Positions 54,183 through 63,151 of a DNA stretch of 64,000 bases are shown here, piece after piece. The notes beneath the pieces are model-generated. The model saw only the letters and a program-made list of their open reading frames with translations. It was not told the DNA's origin and did no database searches. Every line of letters begins with the position of its first letter. Position 1 is the stretch's first letter. The stretch covers positions 124,001 to 188,000 of the forward strand of contig JADLDO010000023.1 of assembly GCA_020846635.1 (NCBI GenBank), written 5' to 3'. The position numbers and the translations under genes are program-made. Source of the DNA: Caldilineaceae bacterium (lineage in GTDB: Bacteria; Chloroflexota; Anaerolineae; Caldilineales; Caldilineaceae).

Positions 54183-55637
54183 ATGTCCGCGTTACGCTTC
54201 GTATCCTTATTAACCATTGCCTTGCTCTCTCTGACCGGCTTTACCAATATCAGACTGGCGGCAGATAATACGCCCACTGTGGCTGCCCTTCCTGCTTTTC
54301 CTGGAGCGGAAGGGTATGGAGCAGAGACAGTAGGTGGTCGTGGCGGGAGAATGATAGAAGTAACAAATTTGGAGGACGCAGGTCCCGGCAGCCTGCGGGC
54401 CTGTGCGGAAGCATCAGGGCCTCGTATTTGTGTGTTTCGTGTTGCGGGTACAATTACCGTCGAGTCCGATATTGATATTGATGAGCCTTTTATCACCATT
54501 GCAGGGCAAACCGCGCCTGGCGATGGCATCACGCTGAAGGCGGCTGCTGCGGTTGAGAGTCCGATTCATGTACACACGCATGATGTCATTATTCGTTACA
54601 TGCGCTTTCGACCTGGAGTGATGGGCGAGAACAGCCGGGCTTTGTCCATTTCTAAGCGGGGCGAACCGCCCTACAACGTGATTGTAGACCACATCTCTGC
54701 CAGTTGGTCGGGCGATGAACTGGTGATCGTTTGGTATGACACCCAGAATGTCACGCTGCAATGGAATATCCTTGCAGAAAGCTTGCCCAGTACCGTTGAA
54801 ACGGCTGGACTGAAAGGGCCAAATTTGGGTAGTGAGGGTGGTGGTAACTACAGCTTCCATCACAATTTGGTGGCGCATCATTTACAGAGATCGCCCAGAA
54901 TCAGCGCCGACTCAGGGGTTGTCGATGTCGTGAACAATCTTGTCTATAACCCTGGCAGCCTCGGTTCTACCGTAACCGCTCTCGCCAGGGTGAACTTCGT
55001 TGGCAACTATGTCGAGGCAGGCCCCAACACAACCATATCTTCCTATGTCAAGGATGATGGAGCGGGCGGACTGTATGTGAACGGCAATGTTGTCGAAGGC
55101 AAGGAGATTATCAAGAGCTTTCTTCCTTCAAATGCAACAGAACACATCGTTGATCAACCCTTTGGCGCTCCTGCCATCACCACGACGAGCGCCGAAGTCG
55201 CCTATGATCAGGTCTTAAGCAGGGCGGGTGCCGCCCAGGGTCTTAATTGTGACGGTTCGTGGTTTACGCGACGCGATGCAGTCGACGAACGAATTATCCG
55301 AAGTGTGCAGGAGAATACAAGAGGGCATAATGGAGAGGGATACTTGACCAATCCTTCCGAGGTGGGCGGCTGGCCTGATTTAGCGCCCGGTACTCCTTGC
55401 CCTGACGCCGACCATGACGGCATGCCGGACGAGTGGGAAAGGGCCCAGGGTTTGAATCCGAACCAAGATGACAGTGCGGCTGATCAAGATAGCGATGGCT
55501 ATACCAACATTGAGGAATATATGAATGGTCTGCCGGGAACGGATGATCAAGCGCCAAGTCAGACCCCGCAGCCGGCTCCTCCGTCCCGTCCAGACCCCGA
55601 CGCCACTCCCTTTTTTATTCCACTGCTAAACAAGTAA
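54183..55637 (+). CDS. Secreted pectate-lyase-like protein
   Basis: A 484-residue exported protein. The ATG at 54183 follows GGAG by 8 bases; a TTG at 54165 is less likely. After a signal peptide (about 1-25) comes AFPGAEGYGAETVGGRGG, the typical opening of a bacterial polysaccharide-lyase family 1-like right-handed beta helix, with repeated DVIIRYMRFRPG, NVIVDHISASWS and NVTLQWNIL rungs. A calcium-binding DADHDGMPDEWE..GLNP and DQDSDGYTNIEEY segment follows, then a Pro-rich linker. The protein closes on the aliphatic tail FFIPLLNK, which resembles that of the protein at 55715. It would cleave pectin or a similar uronic polymer outside the cell. Confidence 0.88.
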   Translation: MSALRFVSLLTIALLSLTGFTNIRLAADNTPTVAALPAFPGAEGYGAETVGGRGGRMIEVTNLEDAGPGSLRACAEASGPRICVFRVAGTITVESDIDIDEPFITIAGQTAPGDGITLKAAAAVESPIHVHTHDVIIRYMRFRPGVMGENSRALSISKRGEPPYNVIVDHISASWSGDELVIVWYDTQNVTLQWNILAESLPSTVETAGLKGPNLGSEGGGNYSFHHNLVAHHLQRSPRISADSGVVDVVNNLVYNPGSLGSTVTALARVNFVGNYVEAGPNTTISSYVKDDGAGGLYVNGNVVEGKEIIKSFLPSNATEHIVDQPFGAPAITTTSAEVAYDQVLSRAGAAQGLNCDGSWFTRRDAVDERIIRSVQENTRGHNGEGYLTNPSEVGGWPDLAPGTPCPDADHDGMPDEWERAQGLNPNQDDSAADQDSDGYTNIEEYMNGLPGTDDQAPSQTPQPAPPSRPDPDATPFFIPLLNK

Positions 55638-55650
55638 CCCTGCTTGTCAT

Positions 55651-55688
55651 GAACCCTCCCGAAAGCTCAGAAGCTTCCGGGAGGGTTC
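55651..55688. terminator. Bidirectional palindromic terminator
   Basis: A 17-bp stem GAACCCTCCCGAAAGCT with one mismatch and loop caga. It lies between the convergent lyase and PKD genes and is nearly identical in its right arm to the palindrome at 19830. Confidence 0.75.
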
Positions 55689-55714
55689 TCGCGACAGGTT
55701 GGTATTGCTGATGC

Positions 55715-57721
55715 CTACTTTTGTGTGATAGGTAGGAAAAGGCTTTCCTGCTCCTCCACAATCTCCTCGGTGATCGTGATCGTAACATCACGATGAACTT
55801 CGAATTCCCCATCAGTGGCAGTCAGGCGCAAACCATACTCGCCTGGTTCTGTAAAGGTGGCTTCAGTCGTAAGTGCCGTTGCATCGCCCACGATGGTTCC
55901 ACCCGATGGACTGAGCAGGCTCCAGGCACTCGTTACCTTTCCGGGTGGATTGGGAAGGCCATCATCGGTGACTGTAGCGCTCAGCGTGACTACCTGGCCC
56001 ACGCGCGCGCTTTGGCTGGGTTCCACCTCAATAATGGGTGGCGTGTTGGCGGGTGGATTCGTTTGGGTGGGTGAAAGGGTGACGGTGACGGTATCGCTCG
56101 CGGTCGCTGCACCATCGTTGGCAAGCAGTTGCAGCACATAGACACCCAGAGCAGGAAGCGTGACGCCTGTATCCACGGCTGCGGTATCAGAAAAGATTAC
56201 GCTGCCAGGGCCCTGGAGTTGGCTCCAGGTCGTTTCCAGCGTTCCCGAAGCAGGCAGTCCGTCGTCCGTGACTGTGCCATCCAGGAGCGCTACACGTTCT
56301 GGTAAGAAGATCGTGCGGTTGGAACCTGCTTCAACGACAGGTGGCAGGTTGGTTGCCGTGGTCTGGGTAGCTGAAAGGGTAACGGTGACGGTATCACTAG
56401 CGGTCGCCACGCCATCGTCGGCAAGCAGACGCAGTACATAAGTCCCTGGGTCGGAAACCGTAACAGATGTGTCTACCGCTGTGGCATCGGCAAAGAGCAC
56501 GTTACTCGGCCCCTGGAGCTGGCTCCAGGTTGTTTGCACTGTCCCAGGATCGGAGGGCAACCCGTCGTCGGTCACTGTGCCATCCAAGAGGGCTAAATGT
56601 CCTGGTAAGTAGATCGTGCGGCTAGGCCCTGCATCAACGGTGGGCGGCTCATTCGTGGAGGGCGCTGCGGCAGGTAGCGCGATCTCAAAGATTTTCCCAT
56701 CGTTTTCAGTGGGATCGACATTATTGTCGACTCCGCGATCTGTGACATAGAGATTGAGCGTGTTGGAATCAAGGCTGCTGGGCGCGAAGACCAAATCGGA
56801 TGGCGCAACGAGATTCAATGCAGAGACATCGATTCTGCGCACAAGCAGACCGGTGATCGTCGTTTCGACAATCGAGCGTAGAGGTCTGCCAACCAAATAG
56901 AGGTGATGATTCGCTGAGTTGTATGTGACCCCCTTGATCTGGCTCATGTTCAGGTGGGAGAGATCATAGGAGGTTACATGATCGTCGCCTTCGGGAATCA
57001 AGCCATCATAGATGCCATTTGCCCCCGGACTTAGTTCATAGATGCGGTGGGTCGTATCATCCAGAACAAAAAGATGCTTCTGGTCTGTATCAAACGCAAG
57101 CCCTTCGGGGTCGGAACTGCCAAACGTTTCTGTGGCTAAAAACGTAATAACATCGTCTGCGGTGAGATAGAGCTGATCTGCACCCGGATCGACTACCGTG
57201 ACCTCCGGCCCAGGATGTATTTGATCCACGCCGTCGCCTGCATAGGCGGCTGTCACCTTAATCGGATTGTCATCAGCCACAAACATATGACCGCTGTTTG
57301 GGTCGATGGCAATGGCAGTCGGCTCTTCTGAGAAGGGTATTGTGCTCAAGGTATAGGCTAGCGATCCCGACAGATCAACCGCAAATACATTGCCGTTACG
57401 GAAAAGGGGCGTTTCATCGACTTCGGAATCACTGACCAGAAGTGTGCTGGTGGAAGCAAGATAGGTAATGCCCGTTGGATCAGGAATTGCCGGTGAGAAC
57501 AGGGACGTATCGATCATACGCACCAGGGTTCCTGAGTCCAACTGTGCCCAATCCGGATTGGACTGCTCCAGTACGGATTGGGTCTGTTCGCTTGAGCGGG
57601 TAGCCGAAATCGGCGCTGGACTACTCTCGGCAAACACAGCCGAGGATTGGCGTGGTTCGAGAACAAATACAAGCCCCAAGAAGACCATCAACAGAAGTTG
57701 GGAATTTCTGTTCCAGTGCAT
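55715..57721 (-). CDS. Secreted beta-propeller/PKD-repeat protein
   Basis: A 668-residue exported protein. The signal peptide covers about 8-31. Residues about 60-350 have repeated strands such as PTGITYLASTSTLLVSD, PTAIAIDPNSGHMFVADD and PEGLAFDTDQKHLFVLDD, typical of a beta-propeller of the NHL/SdiA-regulated type. Three tandem PKD/K319-like domains follow (from about 360), each with PPTVDAG or PPVVEAG, DGTVTDDGLP and TV..PG.Y.LRL.A.DG. The end, ESLFLPITQK, is an aliphatic tail like that of the lyase facing it. No catalytic site is seen, so it is probably an adhesive or cell-surface protein. It lies 86 bases after the Wzz-like gene. Confidence 0.85.
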   Translation of the reverse strand: MHWNRNSQLLLMVFLGLVFVLEPRQSSAVFAESSPAPISATRSSEQTQSVLEQSNPDWAQLDSGTLVRMIDTSLFSPAIPDPTGITYLASTSTLLVSDSEVDETPLFRNGNVFAVDLSGSLAYTLSTIPFSEEPTAIAIDPNSGHMFVADDNPIKVTAAYAGDGVDQIHPGPEVTVVDPGADQLYLTADDVITFLATETFGSSDPEGLAFDTDQKHLFVLDDTTHRIYELSPGANGIYDGLIPEGDDHVTSYDLSHLNMSQIKGVTYNSANHHLYLVGRPLRSIVETTITGLLVRRIDVSALNLVAPSDLVFAPSSLDSNTLNLYVTDRGVDNNVDPTENDGKIFEIALPAAAPSTNEPPTVDAGPSRTIYLPGHLALLDGTVTDDGLPSDPGTVQTTWSQLQGPSNVLFADATAVDTSVTVSDPGTYVLRLLADDGVATASDTVTVTLSATQTTATNLPPVVEAGSNRTIFLPERVALLDGTVTDDGLPASGTLETTWSQLQGPGSVIFSDTAAVDTGVTLPALGVYVLQLLANDGAATASDTVTVTLSPTQTNPPANTPPIIEVEPSQSARVGQVVTLSATVTDDGLPNPPGKVTSAWSLLSPSGGTIVGDATALTTEATFTEPGEYGLRLTATDGEFEVHRDVTITITEEIVEEQESLFLPITQK

Positions 57722-57807
57722 GACAGTGATGACCTCGCTTTCGTCAATGTGATGTGGATTATTGCGAGAGAAATTTCAACTATCTACTCTTTTCCGCAGT
57801 ATCTCTC

Positions 57808-59412
57808 TTACACAGTACTCGACGCATTGCCTGGTACTAGCAGCGTTTTGCTTTTGGCGGTCGCCACTCTATCGGCAGGCAGCGGGCTGAGTATGGTGCC
57901 AAGCAAATTCGCCCCGGCTTGTCGAAGGTTTTGCACAGCCTGTTCAGCGATGCCACGGCGCGTTTTGCCCATCTCAACCGCCAGTACAACCCCATCGACC
58001 TGGGCAGACAAGACCAGCGCATCTGCAATGGCTACGGCATACGCACTGTCACAAAGCACGATATCGGCCTGCTCCGACAGGCGCTCTAGCAGCTCGCCCA
58101 TGCGCGCGGAACCCAGCAATTCCGATGGGTGGGGCGGAGGCAGGGTGCCCACTGCAAGCACCTGTAAACCGACTACATCCGTATCCTGCAACTGGTTGGC
58201 GACATCCATCTTGGGCGCATACAACAAGTCAGTCAGGCCATGCCGGACGGGGAGTTGGAAAAGCGTATGTTGTACCGGCTGGCGCATATCCGCGTCAACA
58301 ATGATGACGCGGAAGCCTCCCTGGGCCAGCACAATCCCCAGATTTGCCACCGTGACGCTTTTGAGTTCACCCGGCATGGGGCTGGTCACCATGATGATCC
58401 GGCGCGGCCAGTCGGCGCACATGACTTGAAACTTGTTACGCAGCAGCCGGTAATCCTCGGAGGCTGGAGAAAAGAGATCCTGCCGTAGAATTAATTTCTC
58501 CTGGAGGGTCTTTCCTTTGATCTGGCTGACACTGCCCAGTGTGCCTAACCCCAGGATTCCGCCGACCACATCCGCGGGTTTGAGCGTATCGTCCAGATAT
58601 TCGAGCAGAATCGCCAGCCCCACGGAGAGAAAGAGGCCGGCGATCATCGCGATCAATACATTGAGTTGAACGCGGGGGTAGATCGGCGTGGGGTTCGCCT
58701 CGGCAGACTCGACAATGGCAAGATGATTGGCCGATGGTTCAGCGCTGATAGAAGCCAGCAAGTTGGCGTAGGTGCTGTCCCAATCGGCGATCAGCGTCTC
58801 TAGCATCTGCACTTGAACTTGAAGCTCAGGCAATTGGTCAATGGCGGTGCTGACGAGCATCGCCATCTTATCCTCTAGATCATCCACTTGACGCTGTGCG
58901 GTTTCAATGTTCGTTTGCAGTTGATCGAGCCGCTGCTGTACAAACTGTCTGGTCTCCTCTGTCGCCTCTCCGGCAGACATGGGGCCGATGAGAATCAACT
59001 GGCGCGCAATTTCATCGGCGGTCATCTGGGCTTCTATGGGCGATGCGGCGCTTACGCGGATTTCGAGCAGTTGGGTATTTTCGACGGGGCTGACATCTAC
59101 CCGGCTTCTCAATCCCTGCCAAGTGCCTTGAAGCTGGAGGGTATCCATTGCGCCTTTTAGCACTGGTTTGCGCCGGACAAGATCCGCATAGGTCAACGCC
59201 AACTGCGCGCCGAGTTGAAGATCGATGCGTTCCAGGCTGCTGGATTGAATGGAGCGACCCACATAGACCGTCGTGGTGGCTGCATAGACCCGGGTCTGTA
59301 GCATGCTGATCCAGTAGCCAATCGCTCCGGCTATGACAACGCCGATGACCAATATCCACCAGCGCCGCAGGATCATCCTCAGGATTTGACGTAGTTCAAC
59401 AAAATCGTCCAT
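57808..59412 (-). CDS. Wzz/CpsD-like polysaccharide co-polymerase with degenerate P-loop
   Basis: A 534-residue protein. It has the Wzz topology: TM1 near 17-37, an extracytoplasmic part with a coiled coil (about 150-200), and TM2 near 245-265. A cytoplasmic ParA/BY-kinase-like domain follows. Its Walker A' VIIVDADMR and the later VLCDSAYAVAIADALVL are present, but Walker A reads TSPMPGELKS: L350 replaces the glycine before K351. No tyrosine cluster is found at the C-terminus. It should control chain length or export of the polysaccharide made by the genes upstream, perhaps without kinase activity. Confidence 0.88.
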   Translation of the reverse strand: MDDFVELRQILRMILRRWWILVIGVVIAGAIGYWISMLQTRVYAATTTVYVGRSIQSSSLERIDLQLGAQLALTYADLVRRKPVLKGAMDTLQLQGTWQGLRSRVDVSPVENTQLLEIRVSAASPIEAQMTADEIARQLILIGPMSAGEATEETRQFVQQRLDQLQTNIETAQRQVDDLEDKMAMLVSTAIDQLPELQVQVQMLETLIADWDSTYANLLASISAEPSANHLAIVESAEANPTPIYPRVQLNVLIAMIAGLFLSVGLAILLEYLDDTLKPADVVGGILGLGTLGSVSQIKGKTLQEKLILRQDLFSPASEDYRLLRNKFQVMCADWPRRIIMVTSPMPGELKSVTVANLGIVLAQGGFRVIIVDADMRQPVQHTLFQLPVRHGLTDLLYAPKMDVANQLQDTDVVGLQVLAVGTLPPPHPSELLGSARMGELLERLSEQADIVLCDSAYAVAIADALVLSAQVDGVVLAVEMGKTRRGIAEQAVQNLRQAGANLLGTILSPLPADRVATAKSKTLLVPGNASSTV

Positions 59413-59490
59413 GCCTAGCTTCCTTTTAACTATCCACTTATACCAATCACTGATACCGGTGTGACCAAAGAGGTGTTCAGCAGCGAGCTA

Positions 59491-60726
59491 TCAAGCCGCG
59501 GCGGAATGTTGCGCGGCGGAATATAGCTCTTTGTATAAGGACTCGATTTGATTGACCATTCTCTGCACCGAAAAATAATTAGAACGCTGCTGCGCCACAT
59601 GTCTCATTTCGTCACAGAGCGAATCGTTGTTGAGTAGATAGAGGATACGCTCTGCCATCTTTGAGGGCTGGTGTGGGGGCACAAGAAAGCCGGTTTCCCC
59701 ATTAATGACCACATCGCTCGCACCATCAACGTCATTTGCCACAATGGGCTTGCCCGCGCTCATCGACTCTAGAAACGCAATGGGCAAACCTTCCCAAAGC
59801 GAACTCATCGCTGCGACCGTCAGGATGGGCAGGATTCTGTCAACATCATTTCGGTAGCCCAGCAAAAAGAGCTTCTCGTTCAAATGAAGCTCATTGATCA
59901 AATGTTGGCATTCGCCGCGCAAGGAGCCGTCTCCTACGATGACAAACTGAACATCTGCATAGCTGCGTGCGACGATGGCCGCGGCCCGAATGAAATCGAG
60001 CGGATTTTTCTGTTTGTCCAAACGGCCAATCATGCCCACAAGTTTGCAGTTTGGGTCCAGATTCAACTCCTTACGTATCTGTTGTGCATCGACAGGCTGT
60101 CGAAATTTGTCTAGATCAATGCCATTGTAGATCAAGGCAAATTTCTCTTCTTTACAGATGCGATAGGCAAGCCCCTTTTGGATGTCTGGTCTGGAGACAG
60201 CGACGATGCGCGTGGTATAGCGGGCGCAAAGCCGCTCCAACATGACATACAGCATCCGCATTCGCACCCCCATATCCTGGTATAAGGGCCAGCCATGCAC
60301 ATGATGGATGAGCACCGTTGTGCCTGCTGTGAGCGCGGCGAGCCTTCCCACCACACCGGCAACTGAAGAATGCGTATGGATAACGTCATATTGACCTTCA
60401 ACCATAATCCGCCGGATATCCATCATGGCCCTCAAATTCATGAGCGGGTCTATGTGATTAACCAGCGTGGGAATGACTCGCGTATTGATACCCAACGCAT
60501 AAGCCAGGTCGGTCACATCCGTTCTGCCGGGGGGGATTGGCCCTGTGACGAGGTCGATCACAAAGTCTGGATGTTTGCTAAGGCGGCTGGCGATGTCCAG
60601 AACAACGTTTGTGGCCCCGCCTGCCGCCAAACCCGTGATGATCAGCAGCACACGAATCTTACGAGGGGCTGTGCGCGATGTGTCCTCATGGTACCCATCC
60701 TGAATTGCTTTATAAAGGGCTTCCAT
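59491..60726 (-). CDS. GT4 family glycosyltransferase
   Basis: A 411-residue GT-B glycosyltransferase. The N-terminal acceptor domain has LAAGGATNVVLDIA and DVIHTHSSVAGVVGRLAA. The C-terminal donor domain has VGMIGRLDKQKNP, FVIVGDGSLRGEC, and the E-x7-E motif within WEGLPIAFLESMSAGKP. It would transfer a sugar to a lipid-linked chain in capsule or exopolysaccharide synthesis. The genes on either side (Wzz-like and kinase-like) support that. The donor is unknown. Confidence 0.93.
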   Translation of the reverse strand: MEALYKAIQDGYHEDTSRTAPRKIRVLLIITGLAAGGATNVVLDIASRLSKHPDFVIDLVTGPIPPGRTDVTDLAYALGINTRVIPTLVNHIDPLMNLRAMMDIRRIMVEGQYDVIHTHSSVAGVVGRLAALTAGTTVLIHHVHGWPLYQDMGVRMRMLYVMLERLCARYTTRIVAVSRPDIQKGLAYRICKEEKFALIYNGIDLDKFRQPVDAQQIRKELNLDPNCKLVGMIGRLDKQKNPLDFIRAAAIVARSYADVQFVIVGDGSLRGECQHLINELHLNEKLFLLGYRNDVDRILPILTVAAMSSLWEGLPIAFLESMSAGKPIVANDVDGASDVVINGETGFLVPPHQPSKMAERILYLLNNDSLCDEMRHVAQQRSNYFSVQRMVNQIESLYKELYSAAQHSAAA

Positions 60727-60822
60727 TATGATTGCTTTCCCAATCCTCTGCTGTGAAAGGGCAGGTTAAGAATGCCGGATAACAAAGCAGCGTGTTTGCC
60801 TCTGCGTCCTACAAGCCGTAAC

Positions 60823-62298
60823 CTAGAGCGCATTCCAAACGGCTCTTTTGACTTCAAGCACTGTTTGGTCGAGGGGCTGATCCGTATTGATTCTACAGAC
60901 CGGCGTTTTTCCAAATTCCAGGTTGGAACTACGGGTATGCCGCCAGCGGACATAATCCTCTGGTTCCTTTTTGCCGCGTGAGGCGTTCCGCAAAATGGTG
61001 ACTTCCAAAGGCGCACTTAGATAGATAATCAGGTCGGGAGGGGGTATCTCTCGATACAGGCGTGCTTCGATGCGAGCTAACTGTTGGCGAACCGAATACC
61101 CACGTGCCGATGGCGGCACTTCAGGCAGCTGGGGGCTGTCCGGCGCACCGTTTACCAACGAGGGGTATCGATCGCTCAGCACGATTGTGCCGTTCGAAGC
61201 TCGGCTATAGGCACGCGTGAGCAGCAGGCGGCGATCATAGGCAAGCAGGATGGAACGAACCGCAGAGATGAGCGGATAGTCCGTCCGTTTTTTTTCTGAT
61301 GGTTCCTTGCCGGCATATTGCGCTTCCAAATGGGTCGTTCGATAGGCCGGAAGCTTGGCGCGTAGGGCGGGCACAAGCGAATTCGGGATAAAGGTCAGGG
61401 CGCTGGCTTTCGGTTTGCCCACATGGATCTGTTCCACGGCAAAGTGTTCGCCTAGCCAGCGGTTCATTTCGGCGAGCAGTGAAGATTTCCCCGTGGCTTC
61501 TGAGCCAACAAACGCGATGATGGCCCCACCGGAGCGGGGGATCATGCCCCTTTGCGAACGCATTAGGCGTCGACGGGCCATGATTGTGAATTTTTGTGCC
61601 TCGCCGAGCCAAGCGCGAAGGGCCGAATGGCGAGAGTAGGGGCTGAGTTGGGCGCGGAGTTGATGGCCCAGCCGGACACGTTGCAGGAGCGGCGCTGGAG
61701 CCTTCAGCGCCGCAATACAATCGGCAAATAGCGCCGTGTCAAGCGACGGCAGCCAGCACTGAACGAGGCTCAAGGTTTCATCAATGGAGCCGGTTTCCAG
61801 CAGCCATTCGATTTCCTGCTGCACATCCTTCCAATAGCGACCAAGCAGGACAAGTTCCATCGCCGAGGTATGTTTTAGCATCATCCGCACTGTGAAAACA
61901 ACAAGTTCGGCGCTCTTGGTTGGCAGCCGGACAGAGTCCACTTCGCGCGTGTTTTGCAGCAGCATTTCTTCGATGGGCAAGCGATAATTCTTGGCTAGGC
62001 TCTCGCCCGTAATCACTCGATAATAGGCATGAACATGAACCAGGACACCACTTTCTTCGTCAAGCGCATAGTAGTGTTCGACGGACGGAAAAGCCTCCCC
62101 ATCCGTCAGGATGGCGGGTCGAAAGCATAGTTGATCCAATATGACGCGAAAGCGGCTGGCGTCTTTTCGATGGATGAGCAGATCAATATCAGTTTGGCCC
62201 GCTAGGCTTTTGGCAAGCGCTATATTGCTTTTCCAATGACAATAGCGGATGGCACTGCCGTTGAGTGCTTCCACCAGCCTATGAACGCTAATCAACAT
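60823..62298 (-). CDS. Nucleotidyltransferase-like and thymidylate-kinase-like two-domain protein
   Basis: A 491-residue protein. Residues 1-170 resemble a minimal nucleotidyltransferase-fold domain: YCHWKSN and TDIDLLIH (D37, D39), then a helical part. Residues about 255-491 are a P-loop kinase of thymidylate-kinase type with GSEATGKSS near 263, DRYPSLV, and LIIYLSAP. The ATG at 62298 (MLISVH) overlaps the upstream gene's end by 11 bases and has AAGGA 7 bases upstream. Similar pairs occur in polysaccharide clusters, where their substrates are not established. The upstream gene is a related single-domain kinase. Confidence 0.78.
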   Translation of the reverse strand: MLISVHRLVEALNGSAIRYCHWKSNIALAKSLAGQTDIDLLIHRKDASRFRVILDQLCFRPAILTDGEAFPSVEHYYALDEESGVLVHVHAYYRVITGESLAKNYRLPIEEMLLQNTREVDSVRLPTKSAELVVFTVRMMLKHTSAMELVLLGRYWKDVQQEIEWLLETGSIDETLSLVQCWLPSLDTALFADCIAALKAPAPLLQRVRLGHQLRAQLSPYSRHSALRAWLGEAQKFTIMARRRLMRSQRGMIPRSGGAIIAFVGSEATGKSSLLAEMNRWLGEHFAVEQIHVGKPKASALTFIPNSLVPALRAKLPAYRTTHLEAQYAGKEPSEKKRTDYPLISAVRSILLAYDRRLLLTRAYSRASNGTIVLSDRYPSLVNGAPDSPQLPEVPPSARGYSVRQQLARIEARLYREIPPPDLIIYLSAPLEVTILRNASRGKKEPEDYVRWRHTRSSNLEFGKTPVCRINTDQPLDQTVLEVKRAVWNAL

Positions 62299-63136
62299 AC
62301 TCTTTTTCCTTGATAGAGAGCGATCGTGCATCCCGCATCGAATGGTCGGAAGATTGATGATGTAGAACAAAGCGCATGATGCACTCTATTGTCTCGCCAT
62401 ATCTCTCGTTATATTTCTCGCTATAGCCCTGGTCATACCCATTGCCGGTGATTTCGGGATTTTCTACAATCAGGACACGGCTGCGAATTTCCTCTGTTTT
62501 GACCAGTTGCTCAAACATTGCCACGGCACGATTGATGTAGGTCTCGATCTGCGCTTGGCTTTTTGCCCGCATTTCTCTACGGACATCCGCGCGCCGGAGG
62601 GAGCGGTCAACCAGGCGATCTACTGGTGCCTTGACATAGACAATGAGATCCGGCAGCGGTATCAAAGAGGCAAAGTGGGCGATTTCTTCGGGTGTGTAAA
62701 GCGCATTGGTATAGACAAAGATGTTATGCGCGATGAGCAGCATGCCTTCATCCACGAAAATCGCCCCCTGCTGTGGATGGCGGCGAATGCTCTCGTATAC
62801 CCCGATCTTACGCACCAAACTACGTAGATTGTTAATGGTAATGAGCGAAAGCCTCTCATGACGCGCCAACATTCGCAGCGTGAACAGAACGAGCGCCCTA
62901 TACCGCGGGAGCGAGCGCAGAAACAAGGGCAGTACAATCATTTCTTGAATCAAGTTCTGGGCTGAGGAATTTGTTACGCCTTGTAGGCCCAGGGGGGCTG
63001 CGATAAGATCAAAAGAGGTGCTTACCTCTGTCGCTTGAGCCAGCCTGCGCTGAACTTCTGACATAAGCGTTGTCTTTCCTGCCCCGGTGCTGCCGATGAA
63101 CTCGATAATCACAAGTGGGTCCGCTCCAAAGCGCAC
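62288..63136 (-). CDS. P-loop kinase-like protein (thymidylate-kinase fold)
   Basis: A 282-residue protein with an intact Walker A GSTGAGKTT (residues 15-23) at the N-terminus, then an IFVDEGMLLIAHN stretch, and a LIVYVKAPVDRLVDRSLRRADVR lid region as in nucleotide kinases. The substrate is unknown. Its stop overlaps the start of the two-domain protein at 60823, and it begins 15 bases after the sulfotransferase, so all are coupled in one operon. Confidence 0.8.
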   Translation of the reverse strand: MRFGADPLVIIEFIGSTGAGKTTLMSEVQRRLAQATEVSTSFDLIAAPLGLQGVTNSSAQNLIQEMIVLPLFLRSLPRYRALVLFTLRMLARHERLSLITINNLRSLVRKIGVYESIRRHPQQGAIFVDEGMLLIAHNIFVYTNALYTPEEIAHFASLIPLPDLIVYVKAPVDRLVDRSLRRADVRREMRAKSQAQIETYINRAVAMFEQLVKTEEIRSRVLIVENPEITGNGYDQGYSEKYNERYGETIECIMRFVLHHQSSDHSMRDARSLSIKEKEYVD

Positions 63137-63151
63137 AAGAATTCCGTAGGA

